Of a stretch of DNA of 64,000 nucleotides, positions 1-9,548 are shown piece after piece; positions within the stretch are counted from its first letter, which is position 1; every line of letters starts with the position of its first letter. Both the position numbers and the translations under genes were made by a program. The notes beneath the pieces are model-generated. The model had not been told where the DNA came from. It did no database searches and saw only the letters and a list, made by a program, of their open reading frames with translations. The stretch is from JAICIG01 sp035532215 (GTDB lineage Bacteria > Planctomycetota > Planctomycetia > Pirellulales > JAICIG01), in contig DATKRK010000301.1 in the NCBI GenBank assembly GCA_035532215.1, positions 12,021 to 76,020 of the forward strand, in the 5' to 3' direction.

Positions 1-810
1 CTGGCCGAAATCTCGGCTTTACCGACGCGAAGCAGCATGGCGAGTCGGCTTACCGCCAACCGTTTTGCACGCGACAGAGCCACGTTCGAAGAAAGCATCG
101 ACGCTTTGCGCGTGAACTTGATGCTGGCGCCAGAATCCAAGGATCTGCGAACGCTCGTCGTGACGAGCGCGGTGAGTCGAGAAGGAAAAACAAGTTTGGC
201 GGCTTCCTTGGCGGCCAGCTTGGCGAGGTCTTTGCGACAGCCAACCTTGTTGATCGATGCCGATATGCGGGCGCCCGACTTGCACGAGATGTTCGACGCC
301 GCGTTGGAGCCCGGCTTGGCAGGCGTACTGGATGGCGCATGCAGCCTTGACGACGCCTTGATTACTGACGTCAATCGAAACGTGCATTTCTTGCCGGCGG
401 GACGTCTGACGGTCAGCCCGCATCTGCTGTTACACAGCAGTCGATGGACGTCTTTGCTATCCCAGGCGAGCTCGCGCTATCGCTATGTGATCATCGACGC
501 GCCCCCGGTGCTCGCCGCCAGCGAGTCGCTCATCCTGGCGAGCGCGGCGGAAGGCACTTTGGTGTGCGCCATGCGGGATATCAGCCGCGGTCCTCAGTTG
601 CGTACGGCCTGCGAGCGATTGAGAAATGCGGGAGCGCGAATTCTAGGCACCATCATCAGCGGCGTTCCAACACAAACATGGGCCTATAAATACGGCGGCT
701 ACGGTTATGGCCGGGAGCTTTACGCCGAAGGTTCCGGCGCCGTTTCGGATGAGGCGTCCTATTCAAAGGAAGGGCATCCTGAGCCCGGGGAAGCGCGCCA
801 AGGTTTCTAA
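1..810 (+). CDS. CpsD/CapB-family BY-kinase, 5' partial
   Basis: This is the cytoplasmic ATPase/tyrosine-autokinase part of a polysaccharide co-polymerase, which controls chain length and export of exopolysaccharide. The frame is open from the first base, so the ATG at 37 is probably internal and a Wzz-type membrane part likely lies upstream of the window. Counting from that ATG, a Walker A variant SREGKTS is at about residues 47-53, Walker A' LLIDADMR at 71-78 and Walker B VIIDAPP at 151-157. The C-terminus has a tyrosine-rich cluster (YKYGGYGYG), as expected for autophosphorylation. It is followed 9 nt later by the TPR gene and heads the cluster. The fold assignment is firm. Kinase activity and the missing N-terminal half are inferred. 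Confidence 0.9.
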   Translation: MAEISALPTRSSMASRLTANRFARDRATFEESIDALRVNLMLAPESKDLRTLVVTSAVSREGKTSLAASLAASLARSLRQPTLLIDADMRAPDLHEMFDAALEPGLAGVLDGACSLDDALITDVNRNVHFLPAGRLTVSPHLLLHSSRWTSLLSQASSRYRYVIIDAPPVLAASESLILASAAEGTLVCAMRDISRGPQLRTACERLRNAGARILGTIISGVPTQTWAYKYGGYGYGRELYAEGSGAVSDEASYSKEGHPEPGEARQGF

Positions 811-819
811 CGAGGCGCA

Positions 820-3800
820 TTGATTCAGAGTTCGATGCAAACTGCGACCATCAACCGCGGCGTGGGCCAACCGGCTAAACAGGCTAGACTGCGCCGGCGG
901 GTCTTGAACATTCGGCTATTGGTGCGAAGCGCCGCCGCGACGGCGGTTATGGCGATATTGGCTTATTTTTGGCATGGGTTCCAAATAGACCGCAATGCAA
1001 CCGCGTTACTGGACCGTGCGGCCCAAATGGAACAGAGCGAGAATTGGCTCGGGGCAGCGCAAAGCATCCACCGCTTCTTGCGCTTGCGTCCTGACGATGT
1101 CGATGCCAAGATTCGCCTGGCTGAAGATTTCGATCAGGCTGCCGCGACGACGCGTGACAAAACACGGGCCGTGGAATTATATGCTACCGCGATCGGCCTG
1201 GCGCCGGAACGAGCGGATCTGCGGAATCGCCATCTGACGTTGCTCTTGGAATCGGGCGATTACTCGGCGGCCCTGCGGTACGCCGACGAAATGCTGGAAC
1301 GTGAGCCGGAAGGGGCTCCTGCATTGCGGGTCCGCGCGCTTGCCCAGCTTGATCAATTGCAGATTCGCGGCGACGTGGCCGCGAATGAGGTCGCCAAGTC
1401 GCTTGAGGCGGCTATCGAGCTAAATCCAAACGATATCCAACTCGGCGCCAACCTGGCCCGCCTTTACAGAGCGAGTCTTCAATCGGGCGACCAAGGGGAT
1501 CAGGTCATGGATCGTCTTGTCGAGCGGGCGGGCGACCAGGCCGCAGCGTTGCTCGCAAGATACGCCTACCGCAGGCAATTTGGGTTGCCCGGCGCCGACG
1601 ACGACCTCGACCTGGCTCTGGCAAAAGATGTGGATGCAAAGGACCTGGACATTCGTTTGGCGGCTGCGATCCGAGCCCAAGAGGCAGAGGACTGGGGGCA
1701 GTCCCTGAAATACTATCAAGACGCGGTCAGAATCGACAAAAGAGACCGGCGAGGTTACTTGGGCTTGGGCTTGGCATATCGTGAGCAAGGCAAGATCAAA
1801 GAGGCGCTCGTCGCTTGGCGGTCAGGGCTGTCGAATATAGGCGGACCCGATTTAGTGATGCTGACTCAAATCGCCGCGGCCGAGATTGAACTGCGGCAAT
1901 GGGAGGCGGCCCAAAAAAACCTGAAGAGCATCGAACGGTTGGTTGAAGGCATCTTCGGTCGGGAGCAATCGGCTTGGCTGGCAACGATCGATTCTCTGCA
2001 AGCGGAGATGCTCATCGCCCAAGACGAGTGCCGAGAGGCGATACCGCTTCTGAAGAAGGCGATTATGCTCCGACAAGCGGGCGCCGAAACGAAAGCGAGC
2101 ATTGCCGCAGACGCGAAGTTCTATGCCGCGTTGGGCCAATGCCATGCCAGGCTGATGCAGTGGGATCAGGCCGCGACGAGCTATCAGAAGGCCGCGGACT
2201 TGCGACCTTCGGAAACAGTTTATCGAATTTCGGCTGCGGCAGCATGGGCTTCGGCCGGACGCTTAGATGAAGCTTCGCGACAATATGAACAAGCTTTGTC
2301 CGGCGATCGCGGGACAGCGAGTGCGTGGGGCGCCTACGCCCAGGTCGCGTTTCGACAGCAACTTACTGCGTTGGAGCCCAACTGGCCGGAATTCGAACGA
2401 ATTCTGGCCCAGGCGCAAGCCAAGACCGCCGACTCCAACGCCGGGCCGGAGGAAATCTTGGCTCTGAAGTTGCTCGATGCCGAATTTCTGCTGCACCGAC
2501 AAAAATTCGAAGAAGCGTTTGCGCTGCTTAAGACGGTAGAAACTGAATTCGCAGCTGCACCGGAGTTAGCCGCGCGATTGATCTTCGATTACGAGCGTCT
2601 GGGCCGGCAAAACGACGCCGACCGCGCGCTTGGCGAATTTGAAAAGAGGCCCGAAAACAGCTTGCGGTCCGTTTACGTTTGGGCGGATCTTTTGACAAGC
2701 AGGAAGCAATTTGACAAGGCGGAACGCCGTCTGTCAGATGCGTTGGCCGCGAAACTAACCAATGAAGAGCGGTTTGGCCTCGTTTACCGGCTCGCCATCC
2801 TCGATCTTTCCCAGGGCAAGAGCGACGCGGCGCGGAAAAAGCTTGAAGAACTCGCCGGCGCCGCACCTAAAGATCGACGCGTGCCAGCCTTGCTTGCGGA
2901 AATGGCGCTTGCGCGAGGCGATTTGCCGAATGCGGAGAAGTGGGAGCAGCGACTTCGTGATATTCTAGGGGAAGAGGATGCGCTGTGGCGATATTATCGC
3001 GCCCAGCGTCTGATATATCAGTTCGCGAAAACAGCTCCAGACGATCAAAAAGCAAGACAGCGGCTGATTGATGAAGCCACTAAGCTGCAGGCAGAGGCGG
3101 AGCGGCTTCGCCCTAACTGGGGAGCAGCCTATTTGCTCAAGGCGAAATTGGCGCTGTTGGGCAGGCAGCCTGATTCCGAAGCGGCGGTTCGCGCCTATAT
3201 CCAATCGATCCGGCTTGGCGAAACGCGTTTGCAAGTGTATGAGTCTCTGATCTCCCTGCTTTATCAGCAAAATCGCATCGCGGAAGCGGCAACTTATTTG
3301 AATCGACTGCGTGACGCGACGGAACTGCCGGCAGAGTTGACCACGATGGCGATGGCCATTGATGTTCGACAAGGCAATCTAGCTCGCGCTCTCGAATCGG
3401 CGCGGCGTGAGGTGGAACAGCATCCAGACGACGCTACGCGTCGCTTATGGTTGGGGCAGTTGTTAGCGCTTGAGTCGCCGGCCGATGACGACGCGGAAAA
3501 AGGCAAGCAAAAAGAAGAAGCCGAAGCTCAGATTAAACGAGCCAAGGAGTTATCGCCTAAGGACTTGCGTACGTGGTCTGCGTTGTTGTCATTTTATGCT
3601 GGCACGAAGCAGGTCGACGCCGGCCGCAAATTGCTCGCTGAACTCGAACAAAGCGACACGGTCGCTGATAGCGAACAAGCCTTCGTTTTAGCCCAAGGTT
3701 ATGCTCTTTTGGGCGACCGCGACCGAGCTAAGTCGCTGTATCTTGACGCCGTTAAGAGGAACACGGATTCCGTATACGTCCAATTGCAAGCCGCTGGCTA

Positions 3801-5208
3801 TTTCCTACAAACGGATCTTGACTTAGCAAAGCAATGCGTCAACCGAGTCCTGCAACTCGAACCGAATCACGAAACGGCACGAAACCTTTCGGCATTGTTG
3901 CGGTTCAGCGAGGGTGGAACCGAGGAGGAGCTGGAGGAAGTTTACAAGTTACTCGATAGGAACCGTGACGACGACGCACTCAGCGTTTCGGGGCAACGCC
4001 TGAAAGCACTAATGCTTGTGCGGCGTGGCGGCGAGAACTCTCGCCGCCGTGCTCGTGAAGTCCTAGAAGCCTTAGTGGATGTCGAGGGGACGCCAACAGA
4101 CATAGACCGTCTGCTATTGGCTCGGCTCTACGAGGCGCAAGGACAAACAGTTGCCGCAGCCGAGCAATTGAAGGCCTTGGTAAACCGGGATAAGCCCTCT
4201 GCCAGCCACTTGGTGGCGTATGTCGACTTTTTGCTGCGAACCGAACAGGCAACGGAGGCTGGCTACTCGCTTGACCAGCTTGCGAAGCTTGAACCCGAGG
4301 GTGCGAATTGGCGAACCTTAACGCTCCGGGCGCGATGGCTGAAGGCCCGTGGCGAAGCCCCCAAGATTCCCCCTTTGGTTCAACGATTTCTCAACCAAAC
4401 GCTGGCAAATGCGAACGATCCCGCTCAGCAAGCTACGCTGTGGCTCAACGCCGGCAAGCTTTATTCTTCGCTAAGTCTGGAGCCGGAGGCTGAATCTTCT
4501 TATCGCGAGGCCGTGCAACTCGAGCCCAGAACGCTGCCGGCGCTCGCAATGTGGTTGGCGCAGCATGGGAAGTCTGCCGAGGCCATTCGTTCGTGCATTG
4601 CTTCGGCAAAATCGGATCTGACCTCTCAGACAGCCAGGACGCTCAGCAGTATTCTAGTTATTGCACCCCTGCCCGCCGAATTGCGCACCGATGCGGAGGC
4701 CGTACTATCTGCCGCTCTCGAGCGGCATCCCGAGGACGCTCAACTGCTCTTCGACATCGCAACCTTGCGGCTGTTCAAAGGCGACAACGGCCAAGCGATC
4801 CGTCTACTGCGGCAAACGCTCCAATTCGACCCGAAAAACTTGCAGGCGATGAACAATCTGGCGATCTTGCTTGCCGGTCAACCGCAAGGCCATGCGGAAG
4901 CGATCGAGTACATTGATCGGGCAATCTCATTAGCAGGCATGCATCCTGAGTTGCTGGACTCGAAAGCGTGGATTCTGCTCTGCCACGGTGAAGCAGCGGC
5001 AGCCGAGACGTTGCTCCACGACGCCCTCTCCATTCCGCCTGGCGATGCTCGCCATCACTTCCATCTGGCACTGGCTTGCCAATTGCAAGGCAAGCTCGAC
5101 GACGCCCGGAATTCGCTTCAAAAGGCGAGAGACGGCAAGTTGCCGGTCAACCTGCTAATGCCGGACGAGCTTTCGCGTTTACACTCGCTCGAGCAAGCGC
5201 TCCGCTGA
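820..5208 (+). CDS. Giant TPR-repeat membrane-anchored protein
   Basis: About 1462 residues. A single hydrophobic segment at about residues 33-52 follows a basic N-terminus, which suggests a membrane anchor with the rest outside or in the periplasm. The remainder is helical and dominated by TPR-like repeats (for example ALxLAPERADLRNRHL, AxxLxPNHETARNLSALL and FDPKNLQAMNNLAILL). In exosortase-linked polysaccharide clusters, long TPR proteins (PrsT/EpsX-like) are thought to scaffold export or assembly. That role is inferred here from its position between a BY-kinase and EpsI. The start is uncertain: TTG at 820 has GAGG 4 nt upstream, while ATG at 835 is in frame. No enzymatic motif was seen. 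Confidence 0.85.
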   Translation: MIQSSMQTATINRGVGQPAKQARLRRRVLNIRLLVRSAAATAVMAILAYFWHGFQIDRNATALLDRAAQMEQSENWLGAAQSIHRFLRLRPDDVDAKIRLAEDFDQAAATTRDKTRAVELYATAIGLAPERADLRNRHLTLLLESGDYSAALRYADEMLEREPEGAPALRVRALAQLDQLQIRGDVAANEVAKSLEAAIELNPNDIQLGANLARLYRASLQSGDQGDQVMDRLVERAGDQAAALLARYAYRRQFGLPGADDDLDLALAKDVDAKDLDIRLAAAIRAQEAEDWGQSLKYYQDAVRIDKRDRRGYLGLGLAYREQGKIKEALVAWRSGLSNIGGPDLVMLTQIAAAEIELRQWEAAQKNLKSIERLVEGIFGREQSAWLATIDSLQAEMLIAQDECREAIPLLKKAIMLRQAGAETKASIAADAKFYAALGQCHARLMQWDQAATSYQKAADLRPSETVYRISAAAAWASAGRLDEASRQYEQALSGDRGTASAWGAYAQVAFRQQLTALEPNWPEFERILAQAQAKTADSNAGPEEILALKLLDAEFLLHRQKFEEAFALLKTVETEFAAAPELAARLIFDYERLGRQNDADRALGEFEKRPENSLRSVYVWADLLTSRKQFDKAERRLSDALAAKLTNEERFGLVYRLAILDLSQGKSDAARKKLEELAGAAPKDRRVPALLAEMALARGDLPNAEKWEQRLRDILGEEDALWRYYRAQRLIYQFAKTAPDDQKARQRLIDEATKLQAEAERLRPNWGAAYLLKAKLALLGRQPDSEAAVRAYIQSIRLGETRLQVYESLISLLYQQNRIAEAATYLNRLRDATELPAELTTMAMAIDVRQGNLARALESARREVEQHPDDATRRLWLGQLLALESPADDDAEKGKQKEEAEAQIKRAKELSPKDLRTWSALLSFYAGTKQVDAGRKLLAELEQSDTVADSEQAFVLAQGYALLGDRDRAKSLYLDAVKRNTDSVYVQLQAAGYFLQTDLDLAKQCVNRVLQLEPNHETARNLSALLRFSEGGTEEELEEVYKLLDRNRDDDALSVSGQRLKALMLVRRGGENSRRRAREVLEALVDVEGTPTDIDRLLLARLYEAQGQTVAAAEQLKALVNRDKPSASHLVAYVDFLLRTEQATEAGYSLDQLAKLEPEGANWRTLTLRARWLKARGEAPKIPPLVQRFLNQTLANANDPAQQATLWLNAGKLYSSLSLEPEAESSYREAVQLEPRTLPALAMWLAQHGKSAEAIRSCIASAKSDLTSQTARTLSSILVIAPLPAELRTDAEAVLSAALERHPEDAQLLFDIATLRLFKGDNGQAIRLLRQTLQFDPKNLQAMNNLAILLAGQPQGHAEAIEYIDRAISLAGMHPELLDSKAWILLCHGEAAAAETLLHDALSIPPGDARHHFHLALACQLQGKLDDARNSLQKARDGKLPVNLLMPDELSRLHSLEQALR

Positions 5209-5233
5209 CTCCAAACTGGCGCCGCTATTTCAG

Positions 5234-5929
5234 ATGACAGAAACTGTTGCTAATCGCCGAATGCGCATGAGTGTCGCAATGGCAGGCTTATTATCGGTTG
5301 TTGGATTAACCGTTGCGTCCGGCGGGGTCTCCGGTTGGTTGGATAATCGCTGGGGCCAGCCTGTCGACCTATTGGCGGCAGGAAAGAATCTGGAACGGGC
5401 GCCAAGCCAGGTCGGCGACTGGCTTCTGGAGAACTCAAAGCCATTGAGTGCCGAGGTTACGGACGTTCTGCAATGTAGCGGAAGCACGCAGCGCGTTTAC
5501 CGCAACCAGAAGACCGGCGATGTGGTTACTTTGGCGCTGATCGTCGGCCCTCCCGGCCCGACCTCCGTGCATACCCCAGAAGTTTGTTATTCTAGTCGCG
5601 ACTACAAGACCATTTCGGCGCCCCAGCGGTTTCGAGCCATTGACGCGGGCTCCCGTTTCTGGGGGATGACCCTGGAAGCGACCGATCTCGAAGGCGGAAG
5701 GTTGAGCGTGGCTTACGCCTGGAATGACGGACACGGGTGGGTCGCCCCCGATCAACCTCGGTTTCAATTCGGCGGCGCCAAGTTGCTCTACAAACTGCAA
5801 TTAGCCGCCCCCATGGATCGCGGTAATCCAGCCGAAAAGAGTAACCCCTGCCAAACTTTTCTGCGTGAATTCTTACCAGCGCTGGACTCTGTTCTTTTCC
5901 AGCAGCAGTCGTCAGCAGAGAAAACATGA
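5234..5929 (+). CDS. EpsI-domain exosortase-associated protein
   Basis: A 231-residue protein with one N-terminal hydrophobic segment (about residues 13-33) followed by an EpsI-type domain (DUF3485). The recognisable core is LIVGPPGPTSVHTPEVCY, then an FWGMTLEA strand, a YAWNDGHGW motif and a C-terminal KLLYKLQ strand. In many genomes this domain is fused to or lies next to exosortases of polysaccharide-producing systems, and it is needed for exopolysaccharide formation. Its biochemical role is not settled. The stop codon overlaps the next start (ATGA at 5926), so it is translationally coupled to the sugar transferase. The exosortase gene itself is not visible in this window and may lie upstream. 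Confidence 0.9.
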   Translation: MTETVANRRMRMSVAMAGLLSVVGLTVASGGVSGWLDNRWGQPVDLLAAGKNLERAPSQVGDWLLENSKPLSAEVTDVLQCSGSTQRVYRNQKTGDVVTLALIVGPPGPTSVHTPEVCYSSRDYKTISAPQRFRAIDAGSRFWGMTLEATDLEGGRLSVAYAWNDGHGWVAPDQPRFQFGGAKLLYKLQLAAPMDRGNPAEKSNPCQTFLREFLPALDSVLFQQQSSAEKT

Positions 5930-6939
5930 TTAAACGATTGCGACCTTCTCCTCTTAAAACGACCATTCCGGGAGCTAACAACATGAGTTTTGCCATTCGC
6001 CAGGCCCGTCGGCGAGAGCGATTAGCTATCGAAGACGACGTCTGCGCCGACGCTTCCTCTCGGAGTGTTGCGGCCGCCTATTTCGAATGGAAAGACTATG
6101 GCGGGAGATGCCTGGCGATCGTGCTTTTCATTGCCGGGTTGCCCATCATGGCTGCTACAATGTTGTTGGTGCGATTGACGTCTCGTGGCCCCGCGATCTA
6201 CCGTCAAATCCGCGTTGGTCGGAACGGACGAACATTCAGGATGTACAAGATCCGCACGATGCGAGTCGATGCCGAAGCCGCTACTGGTCCAGTGTGGACT
6301 CAGCTACACGACCCGCGTATCACTCGCGTCGGATGGTGGCTCCGTAAACTCCATCTCGACGAGTTGCCCCAAATAGTCAATGTACTTCGAGGCGAAATGG
6401 CCCTCATCGGCCCTCGTCCGGAGCGTCCCGAGTTTACTCGTCGCTTGGCGTTGGAAATCCCTGGCTATCTCGATCGACTGGCCGTGCGTCCGGGCATCAC
6501 TGGCCTCGCTCAAATTAACCTCCCGCCCGATACAGACACTGAAAGCGTGCAGCGCAAGCTTGTTTTGGATCTCCTCTACGTGTGCGAAGGGAGTCTTTCG
6601 CTCGACCTCAAGATTCTGGCTTGCACCTTCGCACGACTTTTCGGCATCAAAGGTCGCCGTATCACGCGATTATTTCGGCTCGATTATACATTCCACCTGT
6701 CGCAGCCGATTTCATTGGCTTCCCCATCGGCGAAAGGAAACGCGAATCTCCCTTTCGATGCATACCGCGACAACGGGCAGGTGAACGGCACATTGCACGC
6801 GTCTGCTCGTGGAGAGGCGATCAAGGGCGAGAGAAACCGGGGCGACGACGGGTTTACAAGCGATGCCCAATGTCGGCTAGATTGCGCCGTCGAGGGGAGC
6901 GAAGCGCCGATGAATCCGCAACGACGACTCCCGCGTTGA
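5926..6939 (+). CDS. Undecaprenyl-phosphate sugar phosphotransferase (initiating)
   Basis: A polyprenyl-phosphate hexose-1-phosphate transferase (Bac_transf, WcaJ/PglC superfamily) that starts the repeat unit on undecaprenyl phosphate at the inner membrane face. Evidence includes a re-entrant hydrophobic helix (LAIVLFIAGLPIMAATMLLV, about residues 66-85), the SRGPAIYRQIRVGRNG motif, FRMYKIRTM, KLHLDELPQIVNVLRGEM, IGPRPERPEF and a VRPGITGLAQIN block. These are the conserved family signatures in the usual order. There is no multispan N-terminal region, so it is the short PglC-like form. About 80 residues after the conserved core (from about residue 255) look unstructured and are not family-typical. 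Its start overlaps the EpsI stop by 4 nt. Confidence 0.93.
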   Translation: MIKRLRPSPLKTTIPGANNMSFAIRQARRRERLAIEDDVCADASSRSVAAAYFEWKDYGGRCLAIVLFIAGLPIMAATMLLVRLTSRGPAIYRQIRVGRNGRTFRMYKIRTMRVDAEAATGPVWTQLHDPRITRVGWWLRKLHLDELPQIVNVLRGEMALIGPRPERPEFTRRLALEIPGYLDRLAVRPGITGLAQINLPPDTDTESVQRKLVLDLLYVCEGSLSLDLKILACTFARLFGIKGRRITRLFRLDYTFHLSQPISLASPSAKGNANLPFDAYRDNGQVNGTLHASARGEAIKGERNRGDDGFTSDAQCRLDCAVEGSEAPMNPQRRLPR

Positions 6940-7001
6940 GGGTTGGAGATGCTTGACTCTTCGCCGTCTGAACGCCCCGCGTTGACAACGCATACGATAA
7001 T

Positions 7002-7922
7002 ATGGAAATCTTGAACGCATTAACCGTCGACGTCGAGGACTATTACCACGTCTCGGCCTTCGAGCGACACATCACCCGCGAACGTTGGCACGATTTCGAC
7101 AGTCGCGTCGAGGCCAGCACGCGGCGATTGCTCGACATTCTGGCGGAAGCCGACACTCGCGCCACGTTTTTCGTCCTGGGCTGGGTCGCACGGCGCCATC
7201 CGGAACTGGTGCGGGAAATCCATGACGCAGGGCACGAGCTAGGCTCGCATAGCTTTTGGCATAGGCTGGTGTTCGAACTTTCTCCCGAAGAATTCCGGAA
7301 TGACCTGCGCGACTCTCGAGCGGTCCTGGAAGACGCCGCGGGACAGCCAATCACGGCTTATCGGGCGCCTAGCTTTTCCATCACCCGTCGCTCGCAATGG
7401 GCGCTTGAGATTCTGGCCGAAGAGGGGTTCAATGTTGATTCCAGCATCTTTCCGATTCGGCACGATCGCTACGGCATCCCTGATGCGAATCCGCATTTGC
7501 ACGAGATTTCGACGCCGGCCGGGCCTTTGCAGGAGTTTCCGCCTTCGGTCGTTCGTTTTGCACGCATGAACTTTCCTGTCTCCGGCGGCGGATACTTTCG
7601 GCTGTACCCGCTTTCTTGGACCGTCCGCGGCCTATCTCGCGTCAACGGCAAGGGGCGGCCGTTCATGTTTTATATTCACCCTTGGGAATTGGACCCCGAT
7701 CAACCCCGGCTGGCCGCCGGCTCTCGGCTATCTCGGGCGCGGCATCGAGTGAACCTGGCGTCGACTGCGGAAAAGTTGAGGCGCCTGTTGGGACGATTTC
7801 GCTTTGGCCGCATGGACGAATCGATCGAAGCAACGCTCCGCGCAAACAACGGCGGCTCGGGCGGCGGCGAACGATGTTTACGAAAGGCAACGAAGCGTTG
7901 CGAAAGCGCCACGATCGAATGA
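7002..7922 (+). CDS. XrtA-system polysaccharide deacetylase
   Basis: A NodB-type carbohydrate esterase (306 residues) that would remove N-acetyl groups from the growing or finished polysaccharide. Near the N-terminus is TVDVEDYYHVSAF, whose first Asp is the expected catalytic base. A metal-site HSFWH (H-x3-H) follows within GHELGSHSFWH, then YRAPSFS and the C-terminal FYIHPWELDPDQPR with the conserved His. The DVEDYYHVSAF start and the HPWE tail are typical of the subfamily that travels with exosortase A-type EPS loci (DUF3473-containing). No signal peptide is visible. It starts at ATG 7002 with no strong Shine-Dalgarno sequence. Confidence 0.92.
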   Translation: MEILNALTVDVEDYYHVSAFERHITRERWHDFDSRVEASTRRLLDILAEADTRATFFVLGWVARRHPELVREIHDAGHELGSHSFWHRLVFELSPEEFRNDLRDSRAVLEDAAGQPITAYRAPSFSITRRSQWALEILAEEGFNVDSSIFPIRHDRYGIPDANPHLHEISTPAGPLQEFPPSVVRFARMNFPVSGGGYFRLYPLSWTVRGLSRVNGKGRPFMFYIHPWELDPDQPRLAAGSRLSRARHRVNLASTAEKLRRLLGRFRFGRMDESIEATLRANNGGSGGGERCLRKATKRCESATIE

Positions 7923-8127
7923 CAGGCATCGGACGACTGGAGCGGTCGGTGCGCTCGTAGCGACTACAAATGCGGCTCAATTGTTTTCTTCGCACCTCCG
8001 CCGCGCGGCGGCAAGTGCTTTGCATAACAGCGTCCGGTCGATGAGCAGATGGTTGGCTGGCGAGCTACAGTCACCCATGGGGACGGAGTCCGCCCGAGCT
8101 CTGTCCCCAGCCCATCAGTTCGCGGTC

Positions 8128-8238
8128 AGCATCGAGGATTAAATAACCTCCCAAATTCGGGCAAAGTCGCCGCAAATCCGCCCCACTATTGGGGTTCCGA
8201 GCGGGTGTGTGTAGGGAAGTTATTTAATCCTCGATGCT
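8128..8238. repeat. Palindromic hairpin element, copy 1
   Basis: Left arm 8128-8152 (agcatcgaggattaaataac then ctccc) and right arm 8214-8238 (gggaagttatttaatcctcg then atgct) are reverse complements with one mismatch over 25 nt. They flank a 61-nt core. The same arms recur at 26708-26821 around a different core. The AT-rich arms contrast with the GC-rich surroundings. No transposase or target duplication was seen, so this could be a MITE, a REP-like unit or a structured intergenic signal. It overlaps the long upstream extension of the next open frame, which argues that this gene starts after 8238. Confidence 0.75.
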
Positions 8239-8240
8239 CA

Positions 8241-9548
8241 GTGAAGTCGAGATTTAAGCAGATCGGCTTCCATCAGATTCCCGACGTTATTTCCTGTTCG
8301 ACCTGCCTGACGCCGCCTCACTTGAATCTCTTGTACCTAGTTCATCGAATTCCCTACCCGCCAAACCGCGGTGATCGAATTCGTTCGTATCATTTGTTGA
8401 GGTTCCTCGCGGCGCGGTACGACGTGTATTTGGCTTGCCTGGCCGATGAGCCGGTACCGCCGGCACACGAGGCGGCGCTCCGGGAGTTTTGTCGGCGGCT
8501 CGCCATCGTTCCGTTGGGACGCAAAACTCGCTGGCTTAATGCGGCTGCAAAACGGATCCTGGGCCGATCAGCCACTGAAGGGCTTTTTGAGTCGCCAGCG
8601 TTACGAAGAATCGTAAGCGACTGGGCCGGTCAAACGCGATTCGACGTCGTCTTCGCATTCTGTTCAAGCATGGTCCCCTACCTCGAATTGCCGGCCCTGC
8701 GCGATGTCCCGGCGCTCATCGACTTTGTCGACGTCGACAGCCAAAAGTGGTTCGATTATGCCGAGACCGCGACCGGGTTGAAGCGCGCCCTCTTTGCCAG
8801 CGAGGGCCGCCGCGTGCGGCGACTCGAAATCGACGCGGCGCGCCGCGCTCGCGCTGTAGCAGTCGTTAGCGAAGCGGAGGCGGAACTTTGCCGCGAGCAT
8901 TGCGCTCCGACTCCGGTTTATGGAATCGGCAACGGCGTCGACCTCGACTATTTCGGCGCCGTCTCGCCCCCGGAAGATTCGGCAGACCAGCCCCATTGCG
9001 TATTTGTCGGCGCCCTGGATTATCGGGCGAACGTGGACGGCATCACGTGGTTTTGCCGCGAGGTCTGGCCCGAAATGCGGCGGCGATATCCACAAGCTAC
9101 GTTCACCGCGGTAGGCCGTAACCCGTCGGCAGTCGTATGCCGACTGGCCGATTTGCCGGGCGTACAGGTCGTTGCCGACGTGCCCGACGTGCGGCCTTAC
9201 CTGGCACGTGCGTCGGCGGTCGTGGCGCCCTTGAGAGTCGCTCGCGGTATTCAAAACAAGGTGCTCGAAGCCCTGGCGGCGCGCCGCGCCGTTGTTGCTT
9301 CGAGCGGCGCTTTGGACGGGCTCGACGTAGAAGCGGGGCGTCATGCTTTGTGCGCTGATTTGCCCAGCGAATGGATTACGGCCTTGTCGCGGCTGTTCGA
9401 CGACGCCGCCTTGCGAAACGAGTTCGGCGCTTCCGGCCGCGCCTTCGTCGAATTGCACCATGGCTGGGCGCCCCGGCTGGCGCCGTTCGGCGATTTGCTT
9501 TCGAACTTAATCACCCAGCGGCGTGCCGTCGCAGCCAGTTGCCAATGA
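8241..9548 (+). CDS. Stp1-type GT4 glycosyltransferase, exosortase-associated
   Basis: A GT-B glycosyltransferase of the type annotated as PEP-CTERM/EpsH1-associated sugar transferase. The N-terminal motif LYLVHRIPYPPNRGDRIRSY is diagnostic. A FVDVDSQKW segment, IGNGVDLDYF and the C-terminal donor domain (FVGALDYRANVDGITWF, then VVAPLRVARGIQNKVLEALA) follow. The frame is open back to ATG 8049, but that extension runs through the hairpin element and is not family-like. GTG 8241, or TTG at 8322 or 8331 just before the LYLVHRIP motif, are better starts, and none has a clear ribosome site. The stop overlaps the permease start (ATGA at 9545). It probably adds one sugar in the cytoplasm. Confidence 0.88.
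   Translation: MKSRFKQIGFHQIPDVISCSTCLTPPHLNLLYLVHRIPYPPNRGDRIRSYHLLRFLAARYDVYLACLADEPVPPAHEAALREFCRRLAIVPLGRKTRWLNAAAKRILGRSATEGLFESPALRRIVSDWAGQTRFDVVFAFCSSMVPYLELPALRDVPALIDFVDVDSQKWFDYAETATGLKRALFASEGRRVRRLEIDAARRARAVAVVSEAEAELCREHCAPTPVYGIGNGVDLDYFGAVSPPEDSADQPHCVFVGALDYRANVDGITWFCREVWPEMRRRYPQATFTAVGRNPSAVVCRLADLPGVQVVADVPDVRPYLARASAVVAPLRVARGIQNKVLEALAARRAVVASSGALDGLDVEAGRHALCADLPSEWITALSRLFDDAALRNEFGASGRAFVELHHGWAPRLAPFGDLLSNLITQRRAVAASCQ

Noticed and set aside
5208..5233. Possible terminator between the TPR gene and epsI
   Set aside because: The gap is only 25 nt with no stem, and the genes appear co-transcribed.
8049..8240. Upstream extension of the Stp1-type glycosyltransferase
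   Set aside because: It runs through the hairpin element and has no similarity to the family N-terminus.
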